Shown here one piece after another: positions 54,986 to 61,829 of a DNA stretch of 64,000 bases (positions are counted from its first letter, which is position 1; each line of letters begins with the position of its first letter). Source of the DNA: JAHEJE01 sp965216335. Lineage in GTDB: Bacteria; Pseudomonadota; Alphaproteobacteria; Rhizobiales; Aestuariivirgaceae. The stretch covers positions 3,100,001-3,164,000 of the forward strand of contig OZ244154.1 in NCBI GenBank assembly GCA_965216335.1, in the 5' to 3' direction. Under the pieces are notes generated by a model that made no database searches, was not told the origin of the DNA, and saw only the letters and a program-made list of their open reading frames with translations. The translations under genes were made by a program, and so were the position numbers.

Positions 54986-55729
54986 ATGATTGTCTATCCT
55001 GATATCGAACTGCAGAAGGGCCGGGTCGTCAACCTCTGGCACGGCCGCAAGGATGCGCCCGTCGTCTACGACATCGAACCGCTGGAGGCGGTGCGCCAAT
55101 GTGTCGACAAGGGTGCGGAATGGCTGCATGTGGTCGATCTGGATGCGGTGTTCGGCGAGGGCGACAATGCCGAGATCATCAAGGACATCATCATCAAGGC
55201 CGGCGTGCCAGTGCAGGTCGCCGGCGCCATCCGCACCATCGATGCGGTGCGCGGCTGGATCGATGCGGGTGCGGCCCGCGTGGTGATTGCCACGGCGGCG
55301 GTGAAGGATCCGGCCTTCGTGCGCCAGGCCGCCTTTGCCTATCCCGACCAGATCGTCATTTCGATCGACGGCCGCGGCGGCTATGTCGTCGCGGAAGGCT
55401 GGACCGAGACCACCAGCTTCACCCCGTTCGACTTCGCCAGGCAGTATGAAGACCTGCCGCTGGCCGCCTTCATCTTTACCGATGTTGACGCCGATGCCGA
55501 TGCGCCCGAGGCAAGCCTGGCCCAGACCGAACAGCTTGCCGAGACCGTGCGCACGCCGGTCATCGCCAGCGGCGTGGTCAAGCAGCTCGATGATATATCG
55601 ACGCTCAACTACCTGCCCAACATCGCCGGCGCCATCACCGGCCGGGCGATCTTCGGCGGCACCTTCGATCTGGCCGACGCCGTGGCCATTACCGCCGAGG
55701 TTCCCCAGCCGGTGGCTCCCTCCGCGTAA
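54986..55729 (+). CDS. Divergent HisA-like TIM-barrel protein
   Basis: 247 residues with the HisA layout: MIVYPDIELQKGRVVNLWHG with Asp6, then VHVVDLDAVFGEGDN-like segment and FIFTDVDADADAPEASLAQ with Asp166. Several canonical positions are altered: the phosphate loop is AGAIR (79-83) instead of GGGIR, the DISRDGT-type motif is DVDADAD, and ASGGV is ASGVV (194-198). So it is probably not the housekeeping HisA but a paralogue acting on another phosphorylated or sugar-amine substrate. It starts about 107 bases after the DUF1028 gene. Confidence 0.72.
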   Translation: MIVYPDIELQKGRVVNLWHGRKDAPVVYDIEPLEAVRQCVDKGAEWLHVVDLDAVFGEGDNAEIIKDIIIKAGVPVQVAGAIRTIDAVRGWIDAGAARVVIATAAVKDPAFVRQAAFAYPDQIVISIDGRGGYVVAEGWTETTSFTPFDFARQYEDLPLAAFIFTDVDADADAPEASLAQTEQLAETVRTPVIASGVVKQLDDISTLNYLPNIAGAITGRAIFGGTFDLADAVAITAEVPQPVAPSA

Positions 55730-55739
55730 ACTTTTTTGC

Positions 55740-55786
55740 GGAATGTGACTAACGTCACATTCCTGCAATGCGCAGCGGCCTATAAC
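55740..55786 (+). promoter_or_regulatory. CRP/FNR-type dyad with class II promoter spacing
   Basis: GGAATGTGAC-TAAC-GTCACATTCC (55740-55763) is a perfect dyad containing TGTGA-N6-TCACA, the CRP-family consensus. TATAAC at 55781-55786 is a -10 element; with it as reference the dyad centre falls at -41.5, the exact spacing of class II CRP-activated promoters, and no good -35 box is present. Transcription would begin near 55793. Which regulator binds is not known. Confidence 0.6.
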
Positions 55787-55792
55787 AGCAAC

Positions 55793-55881
55793 CACGCAAC
55801 CGGTGACCCCACATCCCCCCACTCCCTCTGCTAAACCGGTTGCAGAAAGGCCCCGCACCGCCCGGCGGGGCCTTTCGCTTT
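55793..55881 (+). ncRNA. Candidate small RNA, about 89 nt, with C-rich loop
   Basis: From the predicted start to the terminator there is no gene. Stem 1 pairs GCAACCGGT (55796-55804) with ACCGGTTGC (55835-55843), a perfect 9-bp arm around a 30-base loop rich in C and U (CCCCACATCCCCCCACTCCC). Stem 2 is the terminator hairpin at 55846-55875. Two-hairpin RNAs with a C-rich single-stranded loop that can pair to Shine-Dalgarno sequences are known in alphaproteobacteria (CUCCUCCC-motif sRNAs), and this resembles them in shape. The RNA has not been shown to exist. Confidence 0.55.
55846..55881 (+). terminator. Strong Rho-independent terminator
   Basis: AAAGGCCCCGC (55846-55856) pairs perfectly with GCGGGGCCTTT (55865-55875) over an 8-base loop; the tail reads TTTCGCTTT. 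It can end both the HisA-like gene's transcript and the candidate small RNA. Confidence 0.85.
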
Positions 55882-56050
55882 GTGTGCTTCGCACCGCGCG
55901 GGCCAATCCGATTGCGGGACGGCGGGCCCTTTCGTCGTGACAGCGGGCCGTGAGCCTGGTCTGCACGAACGTCGCGTGCCGCGCCGCTCATTATGGCCGC
56001 GCGACCGGGCTTGCCGGACAGCACCGCCTATCCCCTCACCCTCCCCAACG

Positions 56051-56146
56051 GTCATCCCGGAAAGACCGGGAGGTCTTGTCCGGGATCTCTGGACGATGGG
56101 GCAAGGCACAGAGGTCCCGGCTCGCGCTGCGCTTGGCCGGGATGAC
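56051..56146. repeat. RPE/REP-like palindromic repeat (GTCATCCCGG ... CCGGGATGAC)
   Basis: The ends GTCATCCCGG (56051-56060) and CCGGGATGAC (56137-56146) are reverse complements, with internal partial palindromes such as GACCGGGAGGTC. Repeats of this kind are scattered in rhizobial and other alphaproteobacterial genomes and appear as shadow protein strings. No function is known. Confidence 0.75.
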
Positions 56147-56254
56147 AACTTGGGGCACGGCTTCATATCTGGCACGGACTAACTTCCGTGGGGAAATCGT
56201 TCCCGCACCCCGCGAATGGCGGCTGTCGCAATTGGATTAGAGCTTTGTTTTCCG

Positions 56255-56574
56255 CCGTCCTCGGGCTTGACCCACTGCTGTCCGGTTAAGCGATGAATGC
56301 TCCTTCCCCCAGAAAGGGGGAAGAGCCTGCCCCCGGCTTGAACGGGGGTCGGGATGGGGGTTGATGGCGGTGCAATTCGGCAACGATTTCAATCCTTTGC
56401 ACCGCCATCAATCCCCACCCTAACCCTCCCCTTTTCTAGGGGAGGGAATGCTCGGGAGCCAAGCCGGAATCATGTCGGAGCTTTCTTCAGCGCATGCAAC
56501 TATCCGATGCAATGGAAGAAATGTGCCTTCACCCAACGTTAAACCGGACAGCAGTGGGTCAAGCCCGAGGACGG
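56255..56574. mobile_element. MITE-like element A with 38-bp terminal inverted repeats and three hairpins
   Basis: The ends 56255-56292 and 56537-56574 match in 36 of 38 bases as inverted repeats (CCGTCCTCGGGCTTGACCCA start). Inside are CTTCCCCCagaaaGGGGGAAG, a 15-bp perfect stem TTGATGGCGGTGCAA/TTGCACCGCCATCAA around a 21-base loop, and CCCTCCCC-ttttcta-GGGGAGGG. A related copy lies at 59641-59901. No transposase gene; likely non-autonomous. It lies 100-500 bases beyond the small RNA, in a gene-poor stretch. Confidence 0.8.
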
Positions 56575-56701
56575 CAAGATTGTGCGGCCAATCAGATTTC
56601 ATCACCGGCATATGCGATAGCCCTGCCGCGAGGGGAGAGGGCTTTGGGCACGGCTTCGCCCTTGGCACGGCGTGACATCCGCGCATGAAACTTCAGGGAA
56701 A

Positions 56702-56785
56702 GACGGAATGCCGTATGTCGGTCGGCATGAGACGTCTCTATGGAAAGGAAAGGGGATAGGCTGCCGCCCAACCCGGCATTCCGTC
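56702..56785. repeat. 12-bp perfect inverted repeat in gene-poor region
   Basis: GACGGAATGCCG (56702-56713) and CGGCATTCCGTC (56774-56785) are exact reverse complements separated by 60 bases. Nothing coding is supported around it. It may be a REP-family remnant. Confidence 0.55.
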
Positions 56786-56828
56786 ACGGTCTGTTACATA
56801 CCCTTAAGGCGTTCCGCCTTCGGGAGTC

Positions 56829-57085
56829 TTTGGTTTCCGCTCTTGCCTCCGCAAGAGCGTGCGTTCACGGACTGGCGCAAAGCTAAGGCGCTTTGCTTGT
56901 CCTGCCACGCAGGGAGGGTGCCATGCGGCATCTCCCGAAACCGGTTACCCGGTTGGGTTTTTGGTTTCCGCTCTTGCCTCCGCAAGAGCGTGCGTTCACG
57001 GGCTGGCGCATTGCTTCGCAATGCTTGCCCTGCCACGCAGGGAGGGTGCCTGACGGCGCCCGCCCGAAACCGGTTGCCCGGTTGG
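56829..57085. repeat. Tandem pair of a ~131-bp unit with hairpins
   Basis: Unit 1 begins at 56829 and unit 2 at 56960; both carry TTTGGTTTCCGCTCTTGCCT, the hairpin GCTCTTGC-ctcc-GCAAGAGC, GTGCGTTCACGG, CTGCCACGCAGGGAGGGTGC and end with CCGAAACCGGTT-cccggttgg. Units differ by scattered substitutions and small indels. Frames are open on both strands across it but give low-complexity, arginine-rich products, so no gene is called. Between 57086 and 57622 nothing else is supported. Confidence 0.75.
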
Positions 57086-57622
57086 CCGTTCGCCAGGTGT
57101 ACGCGCTCATCGTCCGGTTGCTCGGGGCCGGCCTTTGAACAGATGGGCCAAAACCGTCACCGCCGGACGCCTTGGATAGACGCTGGCGCTTTCGCACCAG
57201 GGGCGCACACCGGATGCTGGGACATGGCTCAGGTCCATCGGCGCCAACACGACGAACGGCCTTAATCTGTGCAAGCCTGCTCATCTCCGCTGACACCTCC
57301 TTTACCGGGGCGATCGGTTTTTCCTGTCCAACCAGGCGCCGCCCACTTGCTCCAGAACCGCTCCCGCCGCCGCCGTAAGAGATGGGCCGTACGTTTCCCT
57401 CTGCAAGACGCAGGGCTGCGGGTAGCACATATGTACGTATTTTGTTCCTATATGTCAAGGAAAAATGCGTTTACCTTGATTGGTCGCCCGGCAGCAGGAC
57501 GGTTCCGGCGAGACCCGTACGCCTTTTTGGACCCGTTGTGGCAATCATCACATCTTCAGTGCACAGACAAAGTTTACGTAAGGGCAGGACGGCGTTCCGC
57601 GATCCGACAGGAGGATAAGGAA

Positions 57623-58156
57623 ATGAGTCTGTCCCATCTCAGCGTATTTGTCTCCGGCATTGACGACCCGTGCAGCGTCGACAACCGGACCTGGTACGTC
57701 ACCATCTACAATTGCGACGGCAGTGTGCTTGAATGGTGCGGCAAGCGGTTTGTCGTGATGCCTGCACCCTGCGGGCATCTTCAGGTCGACGTCCCGCCCG
57801 GCTGCTACTACATCAAGGCGGTCTGGGGCTTTACCGTCGTCACCCCCGGCCTGGTCTACCGCGCCAACCACTTCACCGACGCGGCGATCGTGCAGGCCTG
57901 CTGCGATCAGACGACATGCGTGAAGCTGTTCAACCCCAGTGCTCACCGCTGTGGCTTCATCTATGTGCGCGCATTGCAGGACCTGGTTGCGCAGAAGGCG
58001 ATTGATCCGGGTCTGGCTGATCAGGTCGGCGGCGCCGTCAAGGAGATCAACGAGCAGATCGGCCGCCCCGGCCGGCCGTTCGAACTCGGCCACCTGGATG
58101 AAATCCGTGAACTTGTGGCAGAGCAGGAAAAACAGGGTGACGACAAAGCCAAGTAG
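57623..58156 (+). CDS. Cysteine-rich protein of unknown function
   Basis: The ATG at 57623 is preceded by a strong AGGAGG (57610-57615) and gives 177 residues; a longer frame from 57269 lacks such a site. Nine Cys occur at 17, 31, 39, 50, 61, 93, 94, 99 and 110, with segments GIDDPCSVDNRTWYVTIYNC, PAPCGHLQVDVPPGCYYIKA and QACCDQTTCVKLFNPSAHRC. The first ~115 residues are beta-rich, the rest a charged helix. No signal peptide is visible. Cys density suggests metal binding, but no family was recognised. It is flanked by repeats on both sides, an orphan in a gene-poor stretch. Confidence 0.65.
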   Translation: MSLSHLSVFVSGIDDPCSVDNRTWYVTIYNCDGSVLEWCGKRFVVMPAPCGHLQVDVPPGCYYIKAVWGFTVVTPGLVYRANHFTDAAIVQACCDQTTCVKLFNPSAHRCGFIYVRALQDLVAQKAIDPGLADQVGGAVKEINEQIGRPGRPFELGHLDEIRELVAEQEKQGDDKAK

Positions 58157-58226
58157 TACCAGCGGTACCGGCGGTACTGGCGGTACTGGCGGTACTGGCA
58201 GTACTGGCAGTACTGGCGATGCTGGC
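58155..58226. repeat. Tandem 9-bp repeat, eight units, directly after the Cys-rich gene
   Basis: Units read AGTACCAGC, GGTACCGGC, GGTACTGGC (three times), AGTACTGGC (twice) and a degenerate GATGCTGGC. The first unit overlaps the TAG stop of the preceding gene. In the +1 frame the repeat would encode Gly-Thr-Gly triplets, but that frame is not joined to the gene. Because units are 9 bp, copy-number change would not shift any frame. Confidence 0.85.
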
Positions 58227-58429
58227 CATGAGCCCTTCTGATACGCACGGTCGTTGAGTTTGCCTGAAAGGCTGACGGAAACCCGTTGCCATGTCAGCGC
58301 GGCAAAACGGGCAGAAAAGTCAAACGCCAATACCGCCGGTAAGACTTGTGCCCCGCACCGGCAGGACAACAGACTGCAGCAAACAGCCAATGTCCGGTGC
58401 GGCTGGCACAGGTGGACATCTCCAAAACC

Positions 58430-58518
58430 GTCATCACCGGGCTTGCCCCGGTGATCCAGTGCCGCAAGCCATTGGATTTGTTGCCCTGGGTTGCCGGAAC
58501 AAGCCCGGCAAAGGTGAC
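58430..58518. repeat. RPE/REP-like palindromic repeat
   Basis: It opens with GTCATCACCGGGCTTGCCCC-GGTGATCCA, a hairpin, and ends with a second hairpin TTGCCGG-aacaa-GCCCGGCAA and GGTGAC. The architecture is the same as at 56051-56146 and 61678-61764. It lies beside the 3' end of the convergent ion channel gene at 58534. Between 58227 and 58430 nothing is supported. Confidence 0.65.
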
Positions 58519-58533
58519 GTTGGGGATTTTCGG

Positions 58534-59313
58534 TCAGGCTCTCAGCGCCCGCACCTCCTCGCGCAGCGCCTTGATCTCGGCCAGGATCAGTTCGTTCTCC
58601 GAGATCATCTGGTCGCGTTCGGCACGCGCTTCGGCTTCGTGTTCGGACTGCATGGCATCGACGATGACGCCGATGAACAGGTTGAGCACCATGAAGGCGG
58701 TCAGGATGATGAACGGCACGAACAGCAGCCAGGCGTAGGGGTAACTCTCCATCACCGGACGCACGATGCCCATCGACCAGCTTTCCAGTGTCATGATCTG
58801 GAACAGCGTGTAGGCCGAAGCCGCCAGCGAGCCGAACCATTCCGGAAATGCCGCGCCGAACAGTTTCGTCGAGATCACCGCGAACACGTAGAACACCAGG
58901 AACAGCAACAGGACGATCGAGCCCATGCCGGGCAGCGCGTTGAGCAGTCCGGTGACCACCCGGCGCATGGACTTGACCGTCGAAACCAGACGCAGGACGC
59001 GCAGGATGCGGAACGCCCGCAGGACGGCGAGCGGCCCGGTTGCCGGAACCAGCGCAATCGCCACCACCGTGAAATCGAAGATGCGCCACGGGTCGCGCCA
59101 GAACCCCTTGAAGTCGACCAGCAGCCGGGCGGCGATTTCGGCCACGAACACGGCCAGGATGGCCCGGTCCACCAGCTTGAGAAAGCCGCCGGCCTGCTTC
59201 ATCGCAGCCGGGGAGGTTTCCAGTCCGAGTGTGATCGCATTTATGGCGATGAGGATCAGGATGGCGCGCTCAAAGCGCGGCGAGCCGATCAGTTCGCGCA
59301 GCCGGTTCTGCAC
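58534..59313 (-). CDS. Bacterial voltage-gated sodium channel (NaChBac/NavAb family)
   Basis: 259 residues, one-domain channel. S1-S3 helices, then an S4 with Arg99, Arg102, Arg105 and Arg108 at every third position, a pore module with the selectivity filter TLESWSM (175-181, Glu177), S6 (LLFVPFIILTAFMVLNLFIG) and a C-terminal coiled coil (EAEARAERDQMISENELILA) for tetramer assembly. The filter is the same as that of NavAb as I recall it. Such channels are found in marine and alkaliphilic bacteria. It stands alone, facing the Cys-rich gene, with repeats nearby. Confidence 0.93.
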   Translation of the reverse strand: MQNRLRELIGSPRFERAILILIAINAITLGLETSPAAMKQAGGFLKLVDRAILAVFVAEIAARLLVDFKGFWRDPWRIFDFTVVAIALVPATGPLAVLRAFRILRVLRLVSTVKSMRRVVTGLLNALPGMGSIVLLLFLVFYVFAVISTKLFGAAFPEWFGSLAASAYTLFQIMTLESWSMGIVRPVMESYPYAWLLFVPFIILTAFMVLNLFIGVIVDAMQSEHEAEARAERDQMISENELILAEIKALREEVRALRA

Positions 59314-59640
59314 ATCTGCTCCTTGCGTTCATTGCCGCTTTTCGGTCAGGCTCTCACGCCCCCGGCCTATGTGGCGGGCACCGGCGGCAAGGTCAATACG
59401 GCATTTGACGTACGGCGCTGCGAAACACCGACAGGTCCTGTTCGCAACCGGCATTGCCGCGAGGCAAAGTCGAACGTCAGGGGCTCAGGCAGCAGGCGGA
59501 CATCGCCCGAACAGGTCTGGATGTCGGGGGATATCGTGGCGGCCGGCGGCGGGAGGCTGCCACCGGGTGTTATGCACGCGGTTCTTGCGCTTGACTCCCA
59601 CGCTGACAGAAAACGCTGGCGTGTCAGTCCGGTGCAACGG

Positions 59641-59901
59641 CACTGCTGTCCGGTTTAGCGATGAATGCTCCTTCCCCCAGAAAGGGGGAAGGCCGGGATG
59701 GGGGTTGATGGCGGTGCGGTTCGGAAACGATTTCAATCTCTTGCACCGCCATCAATCCCCACCCTAACCCTCCCCTTTTCTAGGGGAGGGAATGTCCTGG
59801 AGCCGACCTGGGATCATGTCGGAGCATTCTTCAGTACATGCAACTATCCGATACAATGGAGGAAATGTGCTTCCACCCAATGTTGAATCGGACAGCAGTG
59901 G
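59641..59901. mobile_element. MITE-like element B, second copy of the hairpin element
   Basis: Aligned with element A it shares CTGCTGTCCGGTT, GATGAATGCTCCTTCCCCCA, the stem TTGATGGCGGTGC/GCACCGCCATCAA, CCCTCCCCTTTTCTAGGGGA and the CATGCAACTATCCGAT region. Its terminal inverted repeat is reduced to about 15 bp (CACTGCTGTCCG...) and it lacks ~25 bp present in A after the first hairpin. Both copies lie in the same orientation, 3.4 kb apart. The rest of 59314-60023 holds nothing else that can be supported. Confidence 0.75.
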
Positions 59902-60023
59902 GTGCAACGGTCGGAAACGTCGAATGCTGATGTCGTCGGTATTGGCCCGGCTGAACTTGCCCGGGCGCTGGAATTGCCGTATTGATATGCAAGAATTTCG
60001 AATTCGGACCAAACGCGGAAATT

Positions 60024-60731
60024 ATGCAGGAAATAACAGAAGCGTTGCAGTTGGCATTAAGGTTGGTCGTGTCTGCGGACGCCGATCTGCTGGAGATCGT
60101 CGCGCTGTCGCTCAGGGTCAGCCTTACCGCGGTTGTGGTGGCGTGTGCCATCGGGCTGCCGCTGGGCGCGCTTCTGGCGGTGACACGGTTTGCCGGGCGC
60201 GGGGCGGTGTTGGTTCTGGTCAACGCGCTGATGGGTCTGCCGCCGGTGGTGGTCGGCCTGGTGGTCTATCTGCACCTGTCGCGCGCCGGCCCGTTCGGCT
60301 GGCTCGGGCTGCTCTATACGCCGACGGCGATGGTCATCGCCCAGGTCATCCTGGTGGCGCCGATCGTCGCTGCCCTGTCGCGCCAGGTGCTCGAGGACCT
60401 GCACGGCGAATACGCCGAACAGTTCGCCTCGCTCGGCCTGCCGCGCCGCCGCCAGGTGGCGGCACTGATCTACGATGCCCGCTACTCGCTGCTCACCGTG
60501 GCGCTGGCCGGCTTCGGCCGCGCCGTGGCCGAGGTCGGCGCGGTGATTATTGTCGGCGGCAATATCGATCATCTGACCCGGGTGATGACCACGGCAATCG
60601 CGCTGGAAACCTCAAAGGGCGACCTGGCGCTGGCATTGGCGCTTGGCGCAGTGCTGCTGGCGATCTCACTCACCGTCAACGGTCTGGTCATGTCCTTGCG
60701 GCGCACGGGCGGACGCTATGCCTATGCTTGA
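60024..60731 (+). CDS. tupB: Tungstate ABC transporter permease TupB
   Basis: 235 residues with about five to six membrane helices and the permease EAA-type loop region EYAEQFASLGLPRRRQVAAL and AEVGAVIIVGGNIDHLTRVM, which is typical of TupB/WtpB/ModB-type permeases. The ATG at 60024 fits the family N-terminus (MQEITEALQLALRLV); an earlier ATG at 59982 is possible. Gene order B-C-then-A is unusual; most clusters run A-B-C. Confidence 0.85.
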   Translation: MQEITEALQLALRLVVSADADLLEIVALSLRVSLTAVVVACAIGLPLGALLAVTRFAGRGAVLVLVNALMGLPPVVVGLVVYLHLSRAGPFGWLGLLYTPTAMVIAQVILVAPIVAALSRQVLEDLHGEYAEQFASLGLPRRRQVAALIYDARYSLLTVALAGFGRAVAEVGAVIIVGGNIDHLTRVMTTAIALETSKGDLALALALGAVLLAISLTVNGLVMSLRRTGGRYAYA

Positions 60732-61494
60732 TACGGTGTACAGCACGGCAGACGGCACGACCGGCATGGGCGGCATTGACGGCGCATCCGCTCCGGGCCG
60801 GCTTCGGGTGCGCGGGCTGACGCTGGAGATCGCCGGCAGGCGCCTCATCGACGGCTTCGACCTCGATCTGGCGCCCGGCACCCTGAGCGTGGTGATGGGC
60901 GCCAACGGCTCCGGCAAGACCCTGCTGCTGCGCCTGCTGCACGGGCTGATCGCGCCCGATGCCGGCGACATCCGCTGGGGCGGAAAGGTCATGTCGGATG
61001 CTGTCCGGCGCGATCAGGCCATGGTGTTCCAGCGCCCGGTTCTGCTGCGCCGCTCGGTGGCCGCGAACATAGAGTTCGTGCTGAAGGGGCCGCGCCGCCG
61101 CCGCCGCGAACGGGCAGCGCAGGCGTTGCGGGGCGCCGGATTGCTCGACAAGGCCAGACAGCCGGCCCGGCTGCTGTCCGGCGGCGAACAGCAGCGCCTG
61201 GCGCTGGCCCGCGCCCTGGCGCTCCGGCCCAGGGTGCTGTTCCTCGATGAGCCCTCCGCCAGCCTCGACCCGGCATCGCAGCTGGCCATCGAAGACGCGG
61301 TGCTGGAGGCGCACGCCGGCGGCACCAAGGTGATCTTCGTGACCCACGATCCGGGCCAGGCACGCCGGCTGGCCGATGACGTGGTGTTCCTGCACCGCGG
61401 CCGGCTGGTCGAACACACACCGGCGCAGGACTTCTTCAACGCCCCGCAAAGCGAGGCCGCCAGGGCATTTCTCGATGGCAAGATATTTATATAA
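60718..61494 (+). CDS. tupC: Tungstate ABC transporter ATP-binding protein TupC
   Basis: 258 residues: Walker A GANGSGKTLLLRLLHG, signature LLSGGEQQRLALARALAL, Walker B RVLFLDEPSASLD, and the His switch VIFVTHDPGQ. The first ~40 residues are a loose leader; start ATG at 60718 or 60724, overlapping the tupB end by about 14 bases. It powers tungstate import with TupB. Confidence 0.87.
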   Translation: MPMLDTVYSTADGTTGMGGIDGASAPGRLRVRGLTLEIAGRRLIDGFDLDLAPGTLSVVMGANGSGKTLLLRLLHGLIAPDAGDIRWGGKVMSDAVRRDQAMVFQRPVLLRRSVAANIEFVLKGPRRRRRERAAQALRGAGLLDKARQPARLLSGGEQQRLALARALALRPRVLFLDEPSASLDPASQLAIEDAVLEAHAGGTKVIFVTHDPGQARRLADDVVFLHRGRLVEHTPAQDFFNAPQSEAARAFLDGKIFI

Positions 61495-61495
61495 G

Positions 61496-61515
61496 ACAAA
61501 TAATAAAATATTTGT
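61496..61515. promoter_or_regulatory. AT-rich dyad between tupC and tupA
   Basis: ACAAATA (61496-61502) and TATTTGT (61509-61515) are perfect inverted arms over a 6-base ATAAAA spacer, in a sharply AT-rich 50-bp block just after the tupC stop. It could be an operator or a promoter for the tupA mRNA. Oxyanion regulators of the ModE type bind AT-rich dyads, but this is not a ModE consensus. Confidence 0.4.
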
Positions 61516-61677
61516 AAGGCAAAAAATGGAGAACTACTTGTGATCGCTGCTTTCGTTCTGTTGGACCAGGGTGGACTTGCGTTGACCACCGAGACGGCGT
61601 CGGCATACCGGGGTGGACTGGCAAAAGTCGATCGTGGATTGGAACAGACGATGGAGCTTGTTTCGGCGCATCGGCCC

Positions 61678-61764
61678 ATCATTCCGGCGAAGGCCGGAAT
61701 CCAAAATCATATCAACAGATTAGGTCGCTCGTCACACTGGACCCCGGCCTTCGCCGGGGTGACG
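61678..61764. repeat. RPE-like palindromic repeat between tupC and tupA
   Basis: Two hairpins face each other: ATTCCGGCGAAGGCCGGAAT (61681-61700) and ACCCCGGCCTTCGCCGGGGT (61741-61760). Translated in one frame it gives the common shadow string PAKAGIQ...WTPAFAGVT, found all over alpha- and betaproteobacterial genomes. The ~330-bp tupC-tupA gap therefore holds a repeat and an AT-rich dyad but no gene. Confidence 0.88.
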
Positions 61765-61829
61765 CGAAGGGGAGCAAGCGCTTCGTTCGTACGACCAGGA
61801 ATGCCTTTGCACTCCGGGGAGGGCCTGCG

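Noticed and set aside
55740..55763. The GGAATGTGAC dyad as an intrinsic terminator of the HisA-like gene
   Set aside because: The hairpin is not followed by a U-run on the plus strand, and on the minus strand it is followed by A residues; a better terminator lies at 55846-55881.
58155..58226. Phase-variable switch by slippage of the 9-bp repeat
   Set aside because: The unit is a multiple of three and lies after the stop codon, so copy change does not alter the frame of the upstream gene.
57548..59089. 513-codon frame on the minus strand
   Set aside because: It crosses the Cys-rich gene in antisense, the 9-bp repeat (VPP runs) and the channel gene in another frame; no start signal or domain.
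58291..59658. 455-codon frame on the plus strand
   Set aside because: It is antisense to the clear sodium channel gene and rich in His/Asp/Gln/Arg, as expected from the complement of a G+C-rich coding frame.
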